62,013 nt of DNA, from the NCBI GenBank assembly GCA_051002015.1, contig JBPCMS010000034.1, positions 1 to 62,013 of the forward strand. Direction: 5' to 3'. The translations under genes were made by a program, and so were the position numbers. This DNA is from JACDBE01 sp051002015. GTDB taxonomy: Bacteria > Actinomycetota > Acidimicrobiia > Spongiisociales > UBA5794. Positions 14,769 through 22,281 of the stretch are shown here, one piece after another. The notes under the pieces are model-generated. The model was not told the DNA's origin. It searched no databases and worked only from the letters and a program-made list of their open reading frames with translations. Every line of letters begins with the position of its first letter. Position 1 is the stretch's first letter.

Positions 14769-16223
14769 ATGTCGCTATCCGTACTGCGCGGGGTTCGATG
14801 GGCTCTGGTTGTCCTCGCCTTGGCCCTGGTGATGGGCCTGGCGACCAGCCACGGACACGCCTGCGCCCACGACACCAGCAAGCTGTGCGTGCCTGACAGT
14901 GCCGGTGACGGCGACCTGATGGAGCTGGGCGACGTCGCCGCCGGCACCGAGCTAGACGCCACGCTCGCCGCCGCCGAATCGTTCGGGGTCGAGCTCATCG
15001 GTCACGTCGACCCGGGCGGAGGCTTCAACGCCGATGTCGTCGCCCACGAGGACAACGCCTACCTGGGGTCCTGGGGCACGTTCGGGGCGAGGCGGTGGTG
15101 CCCGTCCCAGGGTGTCCGCGTGTACGACCTGAGCGATCCATCGGCACCCACCCATGTGTCGACGTTCGCCGACCGGCGCAACGAGCCCGACGTGGAGGGG
15201 ACCTGGACCGAGAAGGTCAAGGTGGAGTCGGTGAGCACCCGTTGGTTCACCGGCGACCTCGCCGCCGTCTCCTTCCAGAACTGCGTCGCCGGTGATGATG
15301 TCTTCCGCGGGTTCGGCGTCTACGACGTCACCGACCCGGCCAACCCGCAGCGGTTGGCGCTGGTCAAGACCGACGTCAACGCCGGCGGCTCGCATGAGCT
15401 GTATCTCGACGTGCGTGGCGACCGGGTCTACGTGTACACCGCCATCATCCTGTCCGAGCTGTTCACCAGCCCCGACGGGGTGACCCCCGGTGATCCCGAC
15501 TTCCAGATCTGGGAGGTCACCCGCCCGGACCGTCCCCGTCAGGTGGGGGAGTGGGGCGCCTGGGCCGAGCTCGGCGTCCATCCCGCCGACATCGACGACG
15601 AGGGCGCCTTCCGGGTCAACTTCACCCATTCGGTGATCGCCGACGGGCAGGGCACCGCCTACCTGTCGTACTGGGACCTGGGGACGATCATCCTCGACGT
15701 GTCCGACCCGAGGAACCCGACCATGATCGGACGCACCGACTTCGCCGTCGACGAGGAGGGCAACGCCCACTCGGCGTGGACCGGGCGGGGCGGTCGCCTC
15801 CTGGTGCAGACCGACGAGGACTTCTTCCCGTTCGCCGGAGGCGGGTTCGAGGAGGCCTGGGGCTACACCCGCTTCTACGACATCGCCGACCCGGCCAACC
15901 CGGTGCCGCTGGGTACGTTCGAGATGCCGTCCACCCGGCTGCTGCCGCCCGGGATCGGCGACTTCACCGTCCATGACCCGAAGCTGGACGGCAACGATCT
16001 GTACCTGTCGTACTACTCCGAGGGTGTGGTGATCCTAGACATCACGGATGTGCGCAACCCGGTGCAGAAGGCACAGTTCGTGCCCACCCCGGCGGCGGAT
16101 CCGCGCGGCCTGTTCTTCCCCGGCGAGGAGTTCCCGTTCGTGTGGGGGGTCTGGCTGGAGGACGAATACGCCCTCGCCTCGGACATCAACTCCGGGCTGT
16201 GGGTGTTCCGGCTGGAGGACTGA
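14769..16223 (+). CDS. Secreted LVIVD-repeat beta-propeller protein
   Basis: 484 residues. ATG 14769 is preceded by AAGGAGGAGG, the best Shine-Dalgarno site in this part. A signal peptide (residues 1-32; hydrophobic core WALVVLALALVMGLA, then HGHACAH) directs export. The mature part has LVIVD-type repeats: GVRVYDLSDPSAPTHV, GFGVYDVTDPANPQRL, LGTIILDVSDPRNPTMIG, TRFYDIADPANPVPLG and GVVILDITDVRNPVQK, about 50-75 residues apart, as in a beta-propeller. No catalytic residues are evident; probably a cell-surface or periplasmic-type binding protein. Confidence 0.88.
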   Translation: MSLSVLRGVRWALVVLALALVMGLATSHGHACAHDTSKLCVPDSAGDGDLMELGDVAAGTELDATLAAAESFGVELIGHVDPGGGFNADVVAHEDNAYLGSWGTFGARRWCPSQGVRVYDLSDPSAPTHVSTFADRRNEPDVEGTWTEKVKVESVSTRWFTGDLAAVSFQNCVAGDDVFRGFGVYDVTDPANPQRLALVKTDVNAGGSHELYLDVRGDRVYVYTAIILSELFTSPDGVTPGDPDFQIWEVTRPDRPRQVGEWGAWAELGVHPADIDDEGAFRVNFTHSVIADGQGTAYLSYWDLGTIILDVSDPRNPTMIGRTDFAVDEEGNAHSAWTGRGGRLLVQTDEDFFPFAGGGFEEAWGYTRFYDIADPANPVPLGTFEMPSTRLLPPGIGDFTVHDPKLDGNDLYLSYYSEGVVILDITDVRNPVQKAQFVPTPAADPRGLFFPGEEFPFVWGVWLEDEYALASDINSGLWVFRLED

Positions 16224-16370
16224 GGGCCGGCCGTCAGCGACCGCACCGGGCTGGAAGTCATCCGCCTGGGGCAGACGACGACGTGCACGCCCTCAACCAC
16301 GAATCGTGAAGGTGCTGCGGGACGCCAACGTCGCAGCTGCACGCGCCCGACCTGACCCCGGCGGCGGACG

Positions 16371-17681
16371 CTACATCCGGGCGTAGGTGTCGATGTCGGT
16401 CTCGAACTCCTGCACGATGGCTTGGGTCAGCGTCGGCCGGGTGTCGGCGATGGCGCCGAGGAAGTCGTCGACGGTGGCGCGCGTTGAGCCCGGGATCAGG
16501 CTGCATTCGGTGGAGCCGTCACCGAACACCTCGCGCTCGAACGCAGCTTGCGCTGCCTTGCGCGCCGCGAAGTCAATGTCGGCGGGGGTAAACAGCTGCG
16601 TGGCCTCCACGAGACGGTCGATGTCGATATCGTCGTCGGTGATCTGGGCCACGTAGCCACGCCAGATCGCCGCACGCGCCGTCTCGTCAGGCGGCCCCAC
16701 CGGCAGCACATAGTCGAAACGCCCGGGGCGGATGAACGCCGCGTCGAGGCTGTGGATGGCGTTCGTGGCGCAGACCAGCAGGTGGCGCGGCCGCTCCCTG
16801 AAGGCCGGGATCAGCTTGAGCAACTCGTTGGTGACCGCATGGGTCACCGGCCGGCCGTCGCGGGTGGCGGCGATCTCTTCGACCTCGTCGATGAACAGCA
16901 CCACCTCGTTGACCTCGACGATGCTGGCGAAGAACTCCCGCAGTGCCGCGGCCTGCCCGCCACCGACCGCCAGGTGGCTCGGGAACAGCTCCACGAATGG
17001 CCACCGCAGCCGCGAGGCGACGCCCTTGGCGAAGGTCGTCTTGCCCGTCCCGGGCGGGCCGAACAGGATGATGGCGCGCGGTGGGCGTACCCCGTGGCGG
17101 TCCGCCTGCTCGGCGCGCGCCAGTGGGAGGATGACGCGGCGCTCGATCAGGTCTTTCTCCCGCTCCATGCCGGCCAGCCTCTCGAACAGGCCAGGCGTGA
17201 CGTACAGCCCGCCGAGACGCTCCAGGACGTCGCCGCCCCCGCCACTGCTGAGCTCACGATGGTGGTAGCTGACGCCGCCGCGACGCGTGAACTGGTGCGC
17301 ACCGAGCGCCTCGGCCCCGGCCTCGCCGTCAGGCAGCAGCACCGAGACCCGCCGGACACCGCGCGCCGCCAGCCCGTCGACCAGGGCGTCGAGCAGCGCC
17401 CCGCCGACACCCTCGCCGCGGGCGCCCGACCGCACCCCGATTCGCAGGATCCACGCGTGATCCTGTTGGAGGTGGGCGACGGCCGCCCCCGTCAGTGCCC
17501 CTTCGCGCTCGGCCACCAACGCCATGTGCTCGGCGCCCAACGCGCTCACCACGTCGGCGAGGGGGAAGACGGCGGGTTGGCGGTCGGCGGTGGCTTCGGC
17601 CCAAACCGCCACCGCCTCGTCGAGGTCACGCGGCTCGAACGGCCGGATGTGGGCGGTGGTGGCCGGCCGGGTCGAGCTCAT
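16371..17681 (-). CDS. GNAT acetyltransferase fused to AAA+ ATPase, last gene of the DAB-type operon
   Basis: 436 residues. Residues ~10-150 are a GNAT domain (ILRIGVRSGARGEGVGGALL is the acetyl-CoA loop). Residues ~185-420 are an AAA+ module: Walker A GPPGTGKTTFAKG, Walker B VVLFIDEVEEIAA, sensor/arginine region CATNAIHSLDAAFIRPGRFD. The closest look is CDC48/SpoVK-like remodelling ATPases. The start overlaps the stop of the upstream membrane subunit by 4 nt (ATGA), so it is translationally coupled to the operon. It may assemble, activate or repair the transporter or its partner (inference). I know of no described DabA operon with such a fusion. Confidence 0.82.
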   Translation of the reverse strand: MSSTRPATTAHIRPFEPRDLDEAVAVWAEATADRQPAVFPLADVVSALGAEHMALVAEREGALTGAAVAHLQQDHAWILRIGVRSGARGEGVGGALLDALVDGLAARGVRRVSVLLPDGEAGAEALGAHQFTRRGGVSYHHRELSSGGGGDVLERLGGLYVTPGLFERLAGMEREKDLIERRVILPLARAEQADRHGVRPPRAIILFGPPGTGKTTFAKGVASRLRWPFVELFPSHLAVGGGQAAALREFFASIVEVNEVVLFIDEVEEIAATRDGRPVTHAVTNELLKLIPAFRERPRHLLVCATNAIHSLDAAFIRPGRFDYVLPVGPPDETARAAIWRGYVAQITDDDIDIDRLVEATQLFTPADIDFAARKAAQAAFEREVFGDGSTECSLIPGSTRATVDDFLGAIADTRPTLTQAIVQEFETDIDTYARM

Positions 17682-19174
17682 CCGCTCGAGACCCTGATCA
17701 GGTCAAGCAGCAAACCAGGCGCCACGCCGAGCAGCAGGGTGACGGTGGCGGTCACCAGCATGGGGCCCACCACGAGAGCGCCGGGCTCCGTGACGAACGG
17801 GGAGCGCAGGAGCCCGGTGGTGTCGCCCGGGCCGCCTGCGCTCACGGCCAGCGGCGCGTCGAACAACGCGGAACGCAGGACCCGCAGGTAATAGCCGGCC
17901 GACAGCAGCGTCGAGACGGCCAGGACGACCAACACCGCCCACTGCCCGGCCTCGACGGCACCCACGAACAGGAAGTACTTGGCGATGAAGCCAATGGTCG
18001 GTGGCAGGCCGATGATCGAGAGCGCGCCGACGGCGAGTGCGCCCATCGTCCAGGGCAGCTGCCTGCCGATGCCCCGTAGCTCGCTGGCGAGGGTCCGGTG
18101 GGAGGCCAGGTACACCGAACCCACGGCGAAGAACAGCGTGATCTTGCTGAACGAATGCCCGACCAGGTGCAGGACCGCGCCGGTGCGGCCACCCGGCGAC
18201 AGCAGCGCCATCCCCAGGATCATGTAGGAGAGCTGCCCGATGGTCGAGTAGGCCAGGATGCCCTTGAGGTTGTCCAGGCGCCGCGCGTGCCAGGACGCCA
18301 CCACGATGGTGACCGAAGCCACCACCAGCGTGAGGACACCCAAGCCGAGCTCGGCGACGAGGTCGGTACCGAACACGTCGAGCACGACGCGCAGCACGCA
18401 GAACACGCCGACATTGACGACGGCGACCGCATGCAGCAGGGCACTCACCGGCACCGGCGCCACCATCGCCGCCGGCAGCCAGGAGTGCACCGGCATCAGC
18501 GCCGCCTTGGCGATGCCCAGCAGGTAGAGCCCGTAGACGATCACGAGCAGCGTGCCGCCGGCGTCGGCGTCAAGGATCCCGCCCCGGACGAAGTCGAAGG
18601 TGCCGGCCTCGATGTAGGTCAGCACGATGGCGGGCAGCAGGAAAGCGATGCCGCAGCCGAGCTGGTAGGCCAGGTAGCGCCGGCCCCCCCGTGCGGCCTC
18701 GGGAGTTCCGGTGTGAGTCACCAGGGGATACGTGATGACCGTCAAGGCCTCATAGAACAGATACATCGTGAGGAGGTTGGCGGAGAACGCAACGCCGATC
18801 GTGGCTGCCATCGTCAGACAGAAAAAGGCGTGGAAGCGGGTCAGCGCCGGGTCGGGAGCAGTCCCGAGATACCCCATGGCGTAGACCGTCGTGAGCACCC
18901 ACAAGGCGGCTGCGGTGCCGGCTAGCACGACGCCGAGGGCATCGGCGCGCAACGCGATCGGTGCCTCCGGCAAGAACGTCGACAGCGTGAAGGAGACGGT
19001 GCCGCCGTCGCCCACCGCGGGCACCATGGTCGCCACCAAACCGAGCTGGGTGATGCCGGCGACGACCCCGCACAGCTCGCGGGCAGGCGTGCGATGGCGC
19101 AGCAGCACGACCCCGGCCGCGCCGAGGACCGGCACCAGCAGCGCCAGCAGCGGGGTCAGGCCGGTGACGTCCAT
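17678..19174 (-). CDS. MrpD/NuoN-like proton-conducting membrane subunit
   Basis: 498 residues with about 14 hydrophobic segments. The proton-translocating transporter core is clear: FYEALTVITYPLV, MPVHSWLPAAMVAPVPVSALLHA (conserved lysine/His region of antiporter-like subunits), AYSTIGQLSYMILG and LHLVGHSFSKITLFFAVGSVY. It most resembles MrpD/NuoL-N type subunits of cation/H+ antiporters. Spaced 12 nt from the upstream NuoM-like gene and overlapping the GNAT-AAA+ gene. Role: proton or ion channel in the membrane arm driving uptake (inference). Confidence 0.85.
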   Translation of the reverse strand: MDVTGLTPLLALLVPVLGAAGVVLLRHRTPARELCGVVAGITQLGLVATMVPAVGDGGTVSFTLSTFLPEAPIALRADALGVVLAGTAAALWVLTTVYAMGYLGTAPDPALTRFHAFFCLTMAATIGVAFSANLLTMYLFYEALTVITYPLVTHTGTPEAARGGRRYLAYQLGCGIAFLLPAIVLTYIEAGTFDFVRGGILDADAGGTLLVIVYGLYLLGIAKAALMPVHSWLPAAMVAPVPVSALLHAVAVVNVGVFCVLRVVLDVFGTDLVAELGLGVLTLVVASVTIVVASWHARRLDNLKGILAYSTIGQLSYMILGMALLSPGGRTGAVLHLVGHSFSKITLFFAVGSVYLASHRTLASELRGIGRQLPWTMGALAVGALSIIGLPPTIGFIAKYFLFVGAVEAGQWAVLVVLAVSTLLSAGYYLRVLRSALFDAPLAVSAGGPGDTTGLLRSPFVTEPGALVVGPMLVTATVTLLLGVAPGLLLDLIRVSSG

Positions 19175-19186
19175 GTAGCAATCCCT

Positions 19187-20719
19187 CTAGTCGTCGGCGG
19201 CGACGGCAGTCGGTGGGTTTAGCCGGTCGACGAGGTCATCGACCGACGCGCTGGAGTAGTCGAGCAATGCTGTCGGGAAGAAGCCGAACGCCACGATGGC
19301 GACCCCGAGGATGCCAGCGGTGACGGTCTCGCGCGGTCTCAGGTCGGCGGTGGCGTCCACGATCGTGCTGCGGATACGCCCGTGGAAGGCGCGCTCGAAG
19401 AACCCGAGCACGTAGGCGGCGGCGAGGATCACGGTCGTGACCGCAATGGCCACGGGCCAGCCGTGGGCGCGGAAGGCGCCGAGCAGGATGAGGAACTCGC
19501 CGGGGAAGCCGCTGGTGCCGGGCAGCGTGGCCGCACCGAGGCAGGCGATCAGGGCGAATGTCGCCAGCGCCGGGGTGCGCTGCGCCAGGCCGCCCAGGGC
19601 GGCGAGGTCGGTGCTCCCGACGCGCTGGTGGACGAAGCCCGCTACCAGCAGCATCGCGGTCGAGACCAGGCCGAGGTTCACGAGCAGGAACAGCGCGCCC
19701 TGCAATCCCGGGGCGTTGAGGCTGGACAGCCCGAGCATGGCCAAGCCAACATGGCTGACGCTGGCGAAGCCGAGCAGGCGCCGCAGGTTGGACTGGACGA
19801 GCGCGATGAGCGCGCCGTAGAGCACGGCCGCCACGCCGAGGGCGGCGATCAGCCAACTCCATGCTGCGAACGCTTCGGGTACCAGCGGCAGAACGAAGCG
19901 CACGAACCCGAACACGCCCATCTTGAGCCCGCCGAGGAACACCGCCATGCCGATGGGGCCTTCCAGCAGGGTGGTGGGCATCCAGGCATGGAAGGGGAAC
20001 ATCGGGGCCTTCAGGGCGAAGGCGAAGGCGAGCAGGAAGAACACCGCCGTCTGCGTGCCGAGCGGCACCGGCGAGTCCATCAGCACCAGAAGATCGAACG
20101 ACAGCGCGCCCCCGGATCCGGGTGCCGAGCGGTAGCTCACACCGAGCATGATGAAGCCGGCCAGCAGCGCGGCGGATCCCAACAGCATCGACAGCACGTA
20201 GCGCAGCGCCGCCCGGCCGCGCTGCGGCCCGTCACCCCAGACCTTGATGAGCACATAGGTGGGGATCAGCATGAGCTCCCAGAACACGAAGAACAGGATC
20301 AGGTCCACGGCGACGAACACGCCGATGGCGGCGGTCTCGAAGGCCAGCACCGCCATGAGGTACGCCTTGGGCTGGTACCGCACCGCGGTCCACGACGAGA
20401 GCATGACGACGACGACCAGCAGGGCGGTCAGCGGCACGAACAGGACGCTCACGCCGTCGACCGCGAGGTGATAGCTCAACCCGATCGACTCGATCCACGG
20501 AAGCTGCTCGGCGAACTGGAAGTCGGTCGTGTCCCGTTGGAAGCCCACCGTGAGGAGCAGCGACAGGCCGAGCACGGCTACCGCACCCGCCAGTGCCACG
20601 CGGCGCAGGGCGCGGTCCTTGCGTACGAAGCCGAGCGCAACCATGGTGACGACCGGCAGGAACACCAGCGTGGACAGGATCGGGAAGCCGGCCTGCTCGG
20701 CGGCCGTGATCTCGTTCAT
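19187..20719 (-). CDS. NuoM-like antiporter subunit (copy c)
   Basis: 510 residues, about 14 membrane segments. Motifs: LAVDGVSVLFVPLTALL, FFVFWELMLIPTYVLI (conserved Glu of NuoM helix 5), FALKAPMFPFHAWMPTTLLEGP (conserved Lys) and LRRLLGFASVSHVGLAMLG. Similar to its upstream neighbour (both start with an AEQxGFPILS segment), so the two look like products of tandem duplication. Starts within the stop of that gene (ATGA overlap). No hydrophilic complex I subunits (NuoB-G) are in the operon, so this is not a respiratory complex I locus. Confidence 0.87.
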   Translation of the reverse strand: MNEITAAEQAGFPILSTLVFLPVVTMVALGFVRKDRALRRVALAGAVAVLGLSLLLTVGFQRDTTDFQFAEQLPWIESIGLSYHLAVDGVSVLFVPLTALLVVVVMLSSWTAVRYQPKAYLMAVLAFETAAIGVFVAVDLILFFVFWELMLIPTYVLIKVWGDGPQRGRAALRYVLSMLLGSAALLAGFIMLGVSYRSAPGSGGALSFDLLVLMDSPVPLGTQTAVFFLLAFAFALKAPMFPFHAWMPTTLLEGPIGMAVFLGGLKMGVFGFVRFVLPLVPEAFAAWSWLIAALGVAAVLYGALIALVQSNLRRLLGFASVSHVGLAMLGLSSLNAPGLQGALFLLVNLGLVSTAMLLVAGFVHQRVGSTDLAALGGLAQRTPALATFALIACLGAATLPGTSGFPGEFLILLGAFRAHGWPVAIAVTTVILAAAYVLGFFERAFHGRIRSTIVDATADLRPRETVTAGILGVAIVAFGFFPTALLDYSSASVDDLVDRLNPPTAVAADD

Positions 20720-22281
20720 CTGCCCACGACCTCCGGTCGACCCATTGTCATCGCGGAACCTGCTGCGTCCTCGACCAGCTGCTCGACAGCCATCAACGAC
20801 GGGCGCATCGTCTGGATGAAGGGGCCGGTGCCGAGACCGATCCAGAAGATGAGGGCGGCGAGGGTGAGCACTATGCCGCGCTCGCGGCCGGTGAGGTCGT
20901 AGACGCGCTCGACCACCGCGGGTCGCGCCGCACCCATAAACCCCCGCTGGAAGTACGACAGCGAGTAGGCGGCCGTAAGGAAGACACCGACACCGGCGGC
21001 GATCGCCATCGACCAGTGCTGCTCGTAGGCGCCGAGCATGACCAGGTGCTCGCCGTTGAACCCGTTGGTACCTGGCAGTCCGATGCCGGCGAGGGCGATG
21101 ATCAAGAACGTGCCGGTCAACAACGGCGCGTGGTGGACCACCCCGCCCAGTTCACCTACCTCGGGCGGGCCGACCCGGGTGAACAGGAACCCGGCGACGA
21201 AGAACAGCCCGGCGCCAACGATCCCGAGGTTGACCATCTGCAGCAGGCCCCCCTCGAAGCCATCGAGGTTGAGCGAGAACAGGCCCAGCATCACCACGCC
21301 CATATGTGACAAGCTGGCGAAGGCCAGGAGGCGACGCAGGTTCGTCTGCCCGAGCGCCAGCAACGCCCCGTACACCGTGCCCGTGACCCCGAGCATCGCC
21401 ATCAGCCAGAACCAGCCGGAGGCGGCGCCGGGCAGGAGCGGGATCACGAAGCGCAAGAGCCCGTAGGTGCCGAGCTTGACGCCGACGAGGAAGACGCTCA
21501 TGCCGACGACGGGGCCGTGCTCGAGCACCTTCGGCAGCCACGTGTGGAAGGGGAAGATCGGCGCCTTGATGGCGAAGCCGAAGAACAGCAGGAAGAATAT
21601 CAAGGTCTGGGCCTCGGCGGGCACGCCGACCTCGAGCAGTTCCAGCAGTTCGAAGCTGTAGCCGTCGCCGGTGATCCGGGCGTGGTTGCGGCCTAACAGC
21701 AGGATGCCGGCGAGCATGAGCGCCGAGCCGACGGCCATGAACACGACGTACTCGCCGGCGGCACGCCGCCGGGCGGCACCGGTGCCCCAGCGCGTGATGA
21801 GGAACCAGCTCGGCACCAGCTCAACCACGAAGAAGAACCAGAACACGACCAAGTCGAGCGAGGCGAAAGCACCGATCATGGCCGCCTCCAGCGCCAACGT
21901 GGCCACCGCATAGGAGCGTGCGTCGCCGGTGCGGCTGCTGGCGGTGGCGTGCTCGGCATAGACGATCACCAGCAGGCCGAGCAGCGCGGTCAGCGGGATG
22001 AACAGCAGGTTGACCCCGTCGACGCCGAGATGCCAGCTGACGCCGAGCACCTCGGCGGAACGCTCGACGAACTGGAGGTCGGCGACACCGGCATTGAACC
22101 GCAGCGCCAGGAAGGCGGCGAGGACAGCCTCGAGCCCTGCGCCGCCGATGGCCACGGTCGTCGCCGCCCGGTCGTTGCGGACGAACTGCAGCACCGCGCA
22201 GATGACGAGCGGCAACGCGATCAGCACCGACAGGATCGGGAAGCCCACCTGCTCGGCGGCCATGACCTCGTCGAGGTTCAT
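20716..22281 (-). CDS. NuoM-like antiporter subunit (copy b)
   Basis: 521 residues from ATG 22281, which overlaps the stop of the NuoL-like gene by 4 nt. About 14 membrane segments, with LGVDGVNLLFIPLTALLG, FAIKAPIFPFHTWLPKVLEHGP and LRRLLAFASLSHMGVVMLG. The conserved helix-5 Glu lies in FFFVVELVPSWFLI. Highly similar in design to copy c. Probably a proton-conducting element of the same membrane complex. Confidence 0.87.
   Translation of the reverse strand: MNLDEVMAAEQVGFPILSVLIALPLVICAVLQFVRNDRAATTVAIGGAGLEAVLAAFLALRFNAGVADLQFVERSAEVLGVSWHLGVDGVNLLFIPLTALLGLLVIVYAEHATASSRTGDARSYAVATLALEAAMIGAFASLDLVVFWFFFVVELVPSWFLITRWGTGAARRRAAGEYVVFMAVGSALMLAGILLLGRNHARITGDGYSFELLELLEVGVPAEAQTLIFFLLFFGFAIKAPIFPFHTWLPKVLEHGPVVGMSVFLVGVKLGTYGLLRFVIPLLPGAASGWFWLMAMLGVTGTVYGALLALGQTNLRRLLAFASLSHMGVVMLGLFSLNLDGFEGGLLQMVNLGIVGAGLFFVAGFLFTRVGPPEVGELGGVVHHAPLLTGTFLIIALAGIGLPGTNGFNGEHLVMLGAYEQHWSMAIAAGVGVFLTAAYSLSYFQRGFMGAARPAVVERVYDLTGRERGIVLTLAALIFWIGLGTGPFIQTMRPSLMAVEQLVEDAAGSAMTMGRPEVVGR

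Noticed and set aside
16224..16370. Border of the DAB block checked for att sites, tRNA or integrase remnants.
   Set aside because: No direct repeats, tRNA-like sequence or recombinase ORF was seen at this border or near 34.0-34.1 kb.
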